Position numbers and translations under genes: made by a program. Positions 1-5,057 of a stretch of DNA of 5,276 nucleotides are shown here, piece by piece. Origin of the DNA: M55B120 sp965549355. GTDB lineage: Bacteria > Actinomycetota > Humimicrobiia > Humimicrobiales > Humimicrobiaceae. The stretch lies in the NCBI GenBank assembly GCA_965549355.1, contig CBEVGD010000104.1:1-5276 (forward strand), given 5' to 3'. Under the pieces are notes generated by a model. The model was not told where the DNA came from, did no database searches, and saw only the letters and a list, made by a program, of their open reading frames with translations. The number at the start of each line of letters is the position of its first letter. Positions within the stretch are counted from its first letter, which is position 1.

Positions 1-1261
1 GAGTCCTTGCGCCCATATAAGCAGGAATTGTACATCCAAACCCAATAAGCATTGGGATAAAGGATTTTCCATGAAGCCCTATCTTATGCATTATTCTATC
101 TATTACAAAAGCTGCTCTTGACATATAACCGCTGTCTTCAAGTAGAGCGATGCATATGAACAGTAATATGATATTAGGAGTAAATATAAGCACCCCGCCA
201 ACACCGCCTATGAGTCCATCGACTATGAATGACTGCAGCAGACCCTCGGGCATGGCATTTGATACAATATCGCCAAGTTTTCCAAAACCCATATCGATCC
301 AATCCATTGGATATGCGCCCACTTTAAACACAAACTGAAACATAAGCCACATCATGCCGAAAAAGATCGGAAGTCCGAGTATTCTGTTTATCATTACTTT
401 ATCAATTTTATCACTTATAGTTATCTTGCCTGCTTCAACTTCTTCATAGGATTCTGCCAGGGCTCCACTTATAAAACCGTATCTTGCATCTGCAATAGCA
501 GTTTCAGGTGAGTCTCTCAGTATATTTTTTACATGATCTATAGAATTATTCACCGCTTTTTCGATTTTTCCATAGCTTATACCTGCTGAATTTTCAGTGG
601 CTTTTATCACTTCCTTGTCCTGTTCCAATAGCTTTACAGCTACCCATCTTGAATCTACCCTTTCGGACAATGCTTTTTCTTCTTTTAATACCGAAATGAT
701 TTTCTTTATCTCATTTTCAATTTCTTCTCCATACCGGACAACCACCTTTTTGCCATTTGATTTCTTTTCTGCTGCATCAACAACAGCATCTAATAACTTA
801 TCCATCCCTTTCTTTTGATGCCCGACAGTTTCTATAATAGAAACATTCAGTAGCTCCGAAAGAAGTTCTATATCAATTTTTTTACCGCTGCCTCTGGCAA
901 TATCCGTCATATTAAATGCGAAGACCAGAGGTACCCCCAGCTCCATCAGCTGTGTTCCCAGATATAGATTTCTCTCCAGATTAGATGAGTCGATTATGTC
1001 CACTACCACATCCGGTTTCTCATCTATAATAAAATTTCTTGTTACGATTTCATCCAATGAATAAGCAGTCAGGCTATATGTTCCCGGCAGATCAACGATA
1101 TTTATTTTATATCCTCTGTATTTGATCTCCCCTGTTTTTTTCTCTACAGTTACTCCCGGATAGTTACCCACGTGCTGCCTGGATCCGGTTAAATTATTAA
1201 AAACTGTAGTTTTACCAGAATTGGGGTTGCCAGCCAGTGCAATTTTTATTTCTTTTTCCAT
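1..1261 (-). CDS. feoB: Ferrous iron transport protein B, N-terminal 420 residues (3' end outside window)
   Basis: FeoB is the inner-membrane Fe(II) permease with a cytosolic GTPase domain. The frame is open without interruption from the ATG at 1261 to the left edge, which it leaves after residue 420 of a protein usually 600-800 residues long. GTPase motifs are all visible: G1 GNPNSGKTT (residues 11-19), G2 with T38 in NYPGVTVE, G3 DLPG (57-60), G4 NMTD (117-120). The G5 region reads ETVGHQKKG (144-152), lacking the classic SA pair. The helical spacer follows, then membrane helices from about residue 284 and the gate segment ending GFGCTIPAYMGART (407-420) with the family's conserved cysteine (C410). 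The last part differs a little from the common GFGCNVPAIMATRT. A GGGAGG site (1269-1274) sits 7 bases before the ATG, fixing the start. It follows feoA by 86 bases on the same strand, so one iron-regulated transcript is likely. Confidence 0.97.
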   Translation of the reverse strand, partial: MEKEIKIALAGNPNSGKTTVFNNLTGSRQHVGNYPGVTVEKKTGEIKYRGYKINIVDLPGTYSLTAYSLDEIVTRNFIIDEKPDVVVDIIDSSNLERNLYLGTQLMELGVPLVFAFNMTDIARGSGKKIDIELLSELLNVSIIETVGHQKKGMDKLLDAVVDAAEKKSNGKKVVVRYGEEIENEIKKIISVLKEEKALSERVDSRWVAVKLLEQDKEVIKATENSAGISYGKIEKAVNNSIDHVKNILRDSPETAIADARYGFISGALAESYEEVEAGKITISDKIDKVMINRILGLPIFFGMMWLMFQFVFKVGAYPMDWIDMGFGKLGDIVSNAMPEGLLQSFIVDGLIGGVGGVLIFTPNIILLFICIALLEDSGYMSRAAFVIDRIMHKIGLHGKSFIPMLIGFGCTIPAYMGART

Positions 1262-1347
1262 TCTCTTGCCTCCCTTGCTAATATTTTTTTACTTTCCTTT
1301 TTCCTATGATAAGTTTTCACACTTTTGACCGGTGAAGTTTCTGAACC

Positions 1348-1578
1348 TCATCCTAATTCTACCTCAACCTCTATATCCCTGGCCTCTTCTTTTCTTATAG
1401 ATAGATGATAACCTTTGATGATAATATCAATAGGATCTCCGAGTGGTGCAACTTTATTAACTTCTATATTTGCACCCCTGACACAACCCATATCAAGGAG
1501 TCTTCTATGGACCCCTCCTGAGCCGGAAACCTTAACTATTTTGCATTTTGTTTTCGGCTTTACTTCACTTAATCTCAT
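1348..1578 (-). CDS. feoA: Ferrous iron transport accessory protein A (76 aa)
   Basis: FeoA is a small cytosolic SH3-like protein that works with FeoB in Fe(II) uptake. The 76-residue product has the usual length, and its sequence is typical: RRLLDMGCVRG (25-35), VAPLGDPIDI (43-52) and KGYHLSIRKEEA (55-66), close to the family pattern of LDMG, APLGDP and GYxLSLRxxEA. The ATG at 1578 was chosen because an AGGAAAGGGG tract lies 5 bases upstream. The frame extends eight codons further to a TTG at 1602, but that would place the ribosome binding site inside the gene. The gene is first in the feoA-feoB unit. A metal-regulator-like motif lies about 100 bases upstream. Confidence 0.95.
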   Translation of the reverse strand: MRLSEVKPKTKCKIVKVSGSGGVHRRLLDMGCVRGANIEVNKVAPLGDPIDIIIKGYHLSIRKEEARDIEVEVELG

Positions 1579-1583
1579 GCTTT

Positions 1584-1592
1584 CCCCTTTCC
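1584..1592 (-). promoter_or_regulatory. Ribosome binding site of feoA
   Basis: On the minus strand the sequence AGGAAAGGGG precedes the ATG at 1578 with a 5-base gap. This purine tract decides for the 76-residue FeoA over an eight-codon-longer form starting with TTG at 1602. Confidence 0.7.
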
Positions 1593-1676
1593 TGTTTTGC
1601 AAGTTATAAATAAGATAGTATTTTGTCCTGCATGTACCAAAATCACTCCCTCTCTTATAATTTAGCTTGATATATA

Positions 1677-1705
1677 TTAATTAGATTAACCTAACTATAT
1701 TAGGT
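1677..1705. promoter_or_regulatory. Possible DtxR/IdeR-type metal-regulator operator upstream of feoA
   Basis: Minus-strand bases 1694 to 1676 match 13 of 19 positions of the DtxR/IdeR consensus TTAGGTTAGSCTAACCTAA: the left half TTAGGTTA is perfect, the right half keeps CTAA. An overlapping divergent pair of half-sites, ACCTAA-N5-TTAGGT (1689-1705), is an exact 6-bp inverted repeat. The site lies about 100-130 bases before feoA, beside AT-rich promoter-like DNA (TATAAG at 1654-1659 on the minus strand is a possible -10). Iron repression of feoAB by a DtxR-family protein is well known in Gram-positive bacteria. That this motif is the operator is inferred, since AT-rich DNA can mimic half-sites. 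Confidence 0.4.
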
Positions 1706-1798
1706 ATTACTATTCCTGTCAAGTAAAATATTAATATCAGGATCAAACTGACCACCTCTGTGGAGCACTAGCTCTTTAACTGTGTCTTTGATACTCAT
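1700..1798 (-). pseudogene. Short relic resembling the C-terminal end of an HD-GYP phosphodiesterase domain
   Basis: A 32-residue frame begins at the ATG at 1798 and ends at TAA 1702-1700. Its central part (KELVLHRGGQFDPDI) resembles the closing segment of HD-GYP domains, which typically ends in a helix followed by GTQFDPxIV and a short helix. HD-GYP proteins hydrolyse cyclic di-GMP, but the metal-binding HD and GYP motifs are absent here, so no activity is expected. The ATG overlaps the TGA that ends the ABC relic just upstream (ATGA), and AGGA lies a few bases before it. A 32-residue live small protein therefore cannot be ruled out. The motif resemblance is from memory and covers only about 20 residues. 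Confidence 0.4.
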
Positions 1799-1935
1799 TT
1801 TCTGTTCCTGGATCCAAATTTCCATCCACGCGCCCGGTTTTGTTCCTCCCACAGGCGGCCATACAGTCCGCCTGCATCCCAGAACCTTGTGATCAGGCTT
1901 GTGATAGTGGTTTTGCCCGAGCCCTAAGGGCCGAC
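1795..1935 (-). pseudogene. Decayed ABC exporter ATPase domain (Walker A with amber, internal deletion)
   Basis: Read on the minus strand from 1935, one frame gives VGP, an amber codon (TAG, 1926-1924), then GSGKTTITSLITRFWDA. This is the Walker A region of an ABC exporter (normally VGPSGSGKTT) with the first serine turned into a stop. The frame continues directly into GGLYGRLWEEQNRARGWKF and ends at TGA 1797-1795. That stretch looks like the extreme C-terminus of such exporters (GLYxxLWxxQxxAxGWK). The Q-loop, signature, Walker B and H-loop, roughly 190 residues, are missing, as expected from a large in-frame deletion. The membrane domain upstream is also gone; GNTAIF in another frame (about 1944-1962) may be a trace of the strand before Walker A. 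G+C is about 55% over 1801-1920, far above neighbouring genes, suggesting foreign origin. The product must be inactive. Confidence 0.75.
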
Positions 1936-2003
1936 ACTTCATTATAAAAATAGCCGTGTTGCCAAGTTTATTTTCTTTAGTTTCTTTTTCTTCTTTCATA
2001 GTT

Positions 2004-3419
2004 TTATCTGTCTATAAAAGCTTTGGCCGCTGTTTGGGGGCCGGTCTGCTCGATTTCAGGTGAAACTCCCCTCAGAGTATGAAATTCCTTTTTTAATAAG
2101 AAAACAACCCATAGCGTTATAACAAAATCTATAATAGCGGACCCCCAATAGACCCACTGTATTCCCAAAAACCTCGGTAAAATAAGCATCACAGGCACAT
2201 AGAAAATGATCTGACGGACAATTCCTATAATAGCCGCAGGTTTTGCATTATTAATGGCAGGGAAAAAGGTCATGCCCATAAACGTAATTGGCAGGACTGG
2301 AAGCAGGGCCATTAATATTCTAAAATTAAATAAACTTGCCCCGGAAAAAATCTGATTCGGCAGCATAGTACCCAAAACGGCCTGAGGGGAAATCATAATA
2401 AACAGATAGAAAGGGAGCATAATAACTATGCTGATAACGGCAAAAATCTTGACCCCCTTTATGACTCGATCGTTTTTGCCTGCTCCAAAATTAATTCCCG
2501 TGACCGGCTGCAATGCCCTCATCAGTCCAAACACAGGTGTAAGGAGCAAAGTAAGGATTCTAAAGGACGCTCCGTAAAAGGCAATGTCAAAGGTTGTTCC
2601 ATATCGAGAGAGGACATTAAATATAACAATACCCTGTATTGTGCTCATCACGGTCATAATCAAAGATGGCATCCCCATGGAAAATATAGACTTTGTAATA
2701 TTTTTGTCCCTGTAAACTTTAAAAGGGCGGGCTTCAAAGCTGACATTCCTTCTGGCAAAATAGATCAGCCCAAGCAGGGTATACACAAGCATGCCGATAT
2801 TAGTTCCCCAGGCGGCGCCCTTTACTCCCATATTTAAAATTACAATGAGGATATAGTTTGCAATGATATTGATAATTAACCCGGCACCCATCATCATGGC
2901 GGCAGTTTTCATCTTTCCCTCTGCGCGTACAACCATATTGCAGGCAAGACCATGGATCCAGAAGAAAGCCCCAATAGATGCGGTTCTAAAGTAAGCGGTC
3001 CCAAGAATCAGGGCTTCTCCCTGTCCTCCCATCATTCTTACCAGAGGCTCTGCAAAAAGCAATGCAAGCACTGTGTAAATAAGGCCTATTATGAGGGAAA
3101 TATAGTTGAGGTTTCCCAATAACCTTTTTTGCGTCAGCGTATCATTGGCCCCCAGTGCAATGCTCAGAGCCGATCCCGCTCCTACGCCAATAAGGGATCC
3201 AAGGCCTATCGATATCATGGATAGAGGATAGGCCAGAGATACCCCGGCAAGGGCCGTTTCCCCTACAAAACGCCCCACAAAAATGGCATCAAAAACGGTA
3301 TTTAAGCCATAAAGGACCATTGCAATAACAGCCGGCCACGAAAGCTGAACACATATCTTCCATAGATTATCCGATAGTATAAAATGTTTTTGTTTGTCCT
3401 TATTTGCTGCTGCTTTCAT
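2004..3419 (-). CDS. MATE-family multidrug/Na+ (or H+) antiporter (471 aa)
   Basis: The product is a 12-helix inner-membrane antiporter of the MATE family, which exports cationic drugs, dyes or metabolites in exchange for Na+ or H+. The 471-residue length is normal. Two homologous six-helix halves are visible. Family motifs in the N-half include DAIFVGRFVG (44-53), a glycine-rich GVGAGSALSIALGAND stretch (78-93), and NIIANYILI followed by GVKGAAWGTNIG (184-209). In the C-half QPVTGINFGAG (304-314) matches the conserved QPixGxNyGA segment. Overall it is closer to the MepA/DinF-like clostridial group than to NorM. The substrate cannot be told. The ATG at 3419 was chosen over the in-frame GTG at 3440 because GGGAGG lies 5 bases before it. 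The C-terminal tail (about 30 residues) is polar. The gene relics follow after the stop, and no clear terminator is seen. Confidence 0.95.
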   Translation of the reverse strand: MKAAANKDKQKHFILSDNLWKICVQLSWPAVIAMVLYGLNTVFDAIFVGRFVGETALAGVSLAYPLSMISIGLGSLIGVGAGSALSIALGANDTLTQKRLLGNLNYISLIIGLIYTVLALLFAEPLVRMMGGQGEALILGTAYFRTASIGAFFWIHGLACNMVVRAEGKMKTAAMMMGAGLIINIIANYILIVILNMGVKGAAWGTNIGMLVYTLLGLIYFARRNVSFEARPFKVYRDKNITKSIFSMGMPSLIMTVMSTIQGIVIFNVLSRYGTTFDIAFYGASFRILTLLLTPVFGLMRALQPVTGINFGAGKNDRVIKGVKIFAVISIVIMLPFYLFIMISPQAVLGTMLPNQIFSGASLFNFRILMALLPVLPITFMGMTFFPAINNAKPAAIIGIVRQIIFYVPVMLILPRFLGIQWVYWGSAIIDFVITLWVVFLLKKEFHTLRGVSPEIEQTGPQTAAKAFIDR

Positions 3420-3424
3420 TATGT

Positions 3425-3430
3425 CCTCCC
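3425..3430 (-). promoter_or_regulatory. Ribosome binding site of the MATE gene
   Basis: GGGAGG on the minus strand with a 5-base gap to the ATG at 3419. It would fall inside the coding region if the upstream GTG at 3440 were used, so it settles the start. Confidence 0.8.
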
Positions 3431-3432
3431 TA

Positions 3433-3453
3433 TGAATCACACCTGCTGATTCA
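3433..3453. repeat. Perfect 7-bp inverted repeat just upstream of the MATE ribosome binding site
   Basis: TGAATCA (3433-3439) and TGATTCA (3447-3453) are exact reverse complements separated by 7 bases. The repeat ends two bases from the GGGAGG site of the MATE gene. It could be a dimeric repressor operator or an mRNA hairpin affecting translation; there is no U-tract, so it is not a terminator. Confidence 0.6.
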
Positions 3454-3544
3454 GTAAACTAACCGTATTAATAAAATTACTCTTTTATGGTTATACTCTT
3501 ATAAATTTATTTCCTTTTTTAGAAAAAATTCTTGATATGCATCT

Positions 3545-3586
3545 TGCTTTTATTGCAGTTATTTTTTTATGCTTATATTGCAGATA
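3545..3586. repeat. Tandem 17-bp direct repeat in the MATE leader
   Basis: TGCTTTTATTGCAGTTA (3545-3561) and TGCTTATATTGCAGATA (3570-3586) match at 15 of 17 positions with a 25-base period. They lie between the predicted promoter and the MATE gene. They may be paired protein-binding sites or repeated RNA elements; neither is proven. Confidence 0.55.
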
Positions 3587-3692
3587 GGCTGTCATAGCTT
3601 TTCATCTTTCTTTAGTTCATCTCTTCATATTTTATAATCTCTTTAGTTATACATATATATTTATGTTAGACAGGCCTAATATTTTAGAAAGA

Positions 3693-3721
3693 ATTCTACT
3701 TTATAAATTATCAGCTGTCAA
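3693..3721 (-). promoter_or_regulatory. Sigma-A-type promoter facing the MATE gene
   Basis: On the minus strand, TTGACA (3721-3716) and TAGAAT (3698-3693) are separated by exactly 17 bases, a near-ideal vegetative promoter. Transcription would begin near 3686 and give a leader of about 265 nucleotides before the MATE ATG at 3419. The leader contains no gene, which makes it long for a simple efflux gene. The region is AT-rich, so chance matches occur, but a perfect -35 with optimal spacing is unusual. Confidence 0.5.
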
Positions 3722-3820
3722 GACATTCCCTAACAGGTATTTCATGATTTTTTCCCATGGTTTTTCCGGGCCATCTATCCATAGATCAAAATTTTCACTG
3801 TCAAAATTTTTACTTGTAAA
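3701..3820 (-). pseudogene. Possible C-terminal gene fragment of unknown family
   Basis: A minus-strand frame of 39 codons lies between an in-frame TAA (3823-3821) and a TAA at 3703-3701. It has no usable start codon near its beginning; the only ATG is internal, at codon 26. The residues DLWIDGPEKPWEKIMKYLL look like ordinary protein rather than AT-rich noise, with two tryptophans and GC-richer codons. I do not recognise a family. It could be the tail of a lost gene, and the MATE promoter overlaps its end. The first ten codons arise partly from a 15-bp direct repeat. Confidence 0.25.
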
Positions 3821-3873
3821 TTATTCAAAACCTAATAAAATATAAATTCATTTCAAAAATAAAAATATGAAAT

Positions 3874-4425
3874 ATGTTAAATATAATTCTGGTAGCATTT
3901 AGCCTTGCAATGGATTGTTTTGCAGTCTCCATTGCCGGAGGAGCAATAAATTCTAAACCAAAAATCTCTGATGCTTTAAAAATTGGATCATCCTTTGGAA
4001 TTTTCCAGGCAATAATGCCACTAATTGGCTGGTTCATTGGATTTAGCTTTAAGAATTTAATAGAAAATATAGACCATTGGATAGCATTTGCTCTTCTGGG
4101 CGCTATAGGAATTAAAATGCTTTATGAAGCATTCAAGAAAAAACCCGAAGAAAAGAAGATAAATATAGTAAAATTGCAAACTTTACTAATTCTATCAGTA
4201 GCTACCAGTATTGACGCACTTGTAGTGGGTGCAAGTTTATCCTTATTGAATATCTCTTTATATTTATCTATTCTAATAATAGGCTTGTTCGCATTCTCGT
4301 TTTCTGTTTTAGGTTACTTTCTTGGTAATAAAATAGGGTCATTTATTGGTTATAAGGTCGAGATAATCGGCGGGGTGATCTTGATTGGGATCGGTGTTAA
4401 AATATTAATTGAACATTTATTATAA
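3874..4425 (+). CDS. mntP: Manganese efflux pump MntP (183 aa)
   Basis: MntP is a six-helix inner-membrane exporter of Mn(II). The protein has the family's usual length and its two-fold repeat. The first repeat carries SLAMDCFAVSIAGG (10-23, D14) and the second ATSIDALVVGASLSLL (110-125, D114); these aspartates match the conserved acidic residues of the two halves. A charged cytosolic loop (KKKPEEKK, 88-95) separates the halves. The ATG at 3874 gives the expected N-terminus, and a stop lies in frame two codons upstream, so no longer form exists. No Shine-Dalgarno sequence precedes it; the 25 bases before the start are nearly all A and T. A second ATG at 3867 opens an 11-codon frame overlapping the start. 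TATAAA at 3841-3846 may be a -10. The gene converges on the exonuclease gene, leaving 23 bases between stop codons. G+C is strikingly low (about 25% over 4141-4200). Confidence 0.93.
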   Translation: MLNIILVAFSLAMDCFAVSIAGGAINSKPKISDALKIGSSFGIFQAIMPLIGWFIGFSFKNLIENIDHWIAFALLGAIGIKMLYEAFKKKPEEKKINIVKLQTLLILSVATSIDALVVGASLSLLNISLYLSILIIGLFAFSFSVLGYFLGNKIGSFIGYKVEIIGGVILIGIGVKILIEHLL

Positions 4426-4448
4426 TAAATGAATAGGCATAACACCTG

Positions 4449-5057
4449 TTAGAATAAGCTGCCCTGCCTGCTGGAATGAGTTGTATTGGCAGGATAAGAA
4501 AAATCAATAGCTACTCTCCTTGGATTGTTCCATTTATCAGTAAATTTAAGATATTTGTTCTTCATGCCAAAATCATATAATCTGCATGTAATCTGTACAT
4601 CCATTTCACAATATGTCTTAAGTTTTATCAAACTTTCCTTATCCGCACTCCTCCAGTACCGGACCGCATTGATTCCTGTATCAATTTTTGTTTCCTTCAG
4701 GGTTCTGCGCGCAAGATTATCAAGACTGAGCCTTTTTCCCAATGATTTACGTATCTTCTCCATAATGTCAAAATGACTGAGTTCTGCTAGATCAAATAAT
4801 GCATATGGCTGGAGTGCCGGGACATCAAACTTCAGTGAATTAAATCCAATAAGCCTGTCAGCCTCTTTGAATATCTTCCACATATCGCTAAACTCATGTT
4901 CCCAGAAACTGCGCATTTCACCCTGAATTTCCTTTTGATTACTGTCTAATTCTCGACTGTATACCGAAGCTATAGAAACACCAAGATCGCCGGGATTTCT
5001 GGTATCAATATCACTAAATAGATTTTTTGTTTCAACATCGAAAAATACTTCAATCAT
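4449..5057 (-). CDS. DEDDy-type 3'-5' exonuclease (RNase H-like fold, 202 aa) with clamp-motif-like tail
   Basis: The product is a predicted cytosolic 3'-5' exonuclease with the RNase H-like fold. All catalytic motifs of the DEDDy class are visible: ExoI FDVET (D7, E9), ExoII GFNSLKFDVPAL (N73, D78) and ExoIII YCEMD (Y149, D153). The pattern between them, with RLSLDNLA (109-116), resembles the exonuclease module found alone or fused to superfamily II helicases and related to YprB/PolB-type proofreading domains. Whether DNA or RNA is cut cannot be told. After the fold ends near residue 165, a polar tail finishes with QGSLF at the very C-terminus (198-202), resembling the bacterial sliding-clamp-binding motif QLSLF. 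The ATG at 5057 overlaps the upstream gene's stop by one base (TAATG), suggesting translational coupling. The nearest purine-rich site is 14 bases away, which supports coupling. Confidence 0.85.
   Translation of the reverse strand: MIEVFFDVETKNLFSDIDTRNPGDLGVSIASVYSRELDSNQKEIQGEMRSFWEHEFSDMWKIFKEADRLIGFNSLKFDVPALQPYALFDLAELSHFDIMEKIRKSLGKRLSLDNLARRTLKETKIDTGINAVRYWRSADKESLIKLKTYCEMDVQITCRLYDFGMKNKYLKFTDKWNNPRRVAIDFSYPANTTHSSRQGSLF

Larger units (their letters stand above)
3420..3873. other. 454-base intergenic region between divergent MATE and mntP genes
   Basis: There is no complete gene here. It serves as the promoter and leader region for both flanking genes. It holds a sigma-A-like promoter facing the MATE gene, an inverted repeat next to the MATE ribosome binding site, a tandem 17-bp repeat, an imperfect 15-bp direct repeat (3786-3800 and 3801-3815), and a start-less open frame (3701-3820, minus) that looks protein-like. 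I see no yybP-ykoY manganese riboswitch before mntP and no intrinsic terminator. Confidence 0.7.

Noticed and set aside
150..818. Plus-strand open frames at 150-338 and 597-818
   Set aside because: They lie antisense to the uninterrupted feoB frame, which carries all GTPase motifs.
1262..1347. Extra small gene or hairpin between feoA and feoB
   Set aside because: The 86 bases hold only a weak 5-bp dyad and the feoB ribosome binding site; no coding frame with a start site.
1415..1609. Plus-strand frame antisense to feoA
   Set aside because: Mirror of the well-supported feoA gene; no family resemblance.
1700..1999. 99-codon minus-strand open frame right after the MATE gene
   Set aside because: Starting at the ATG 1999 with no good ribosome binding site, it runs through the Walker A region in the wrong frame and only its tail resembles a known family. 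It is best seen as an accidental frame across two gene relics.
3663..3845. 60-codon plus-strand frame before mntP
   Set aside because: No ribosome binding site and no recognisable motif; part of it is antisense to the start-less fragment and it crosses the 15-bp repeats.
3420..3873. yybP-ykoY or other known riboswitch in the MATE/mntP intergenic region
   Set aside because: The conserved core sequences could not be found by eye on either strand.
3825..4037. 70-codon minus-strand frame over the mntP start
   Set aside because: Antisense to the conserved first helix of MntP; no motif of its own.
4440..4451. Small dyad TAACA-CC-TGTTA between the convergent mntP and exonuclease genes, considered as a bidirectional terminator
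   Set aside because: The stem is only 5 bp, the loop too small, and there is no T-run on either side.
4525..4776. 83-codon plus-strand frame
   Set aside because: Antisense to the exonuclease gene, whose catalytic motifs are intact.
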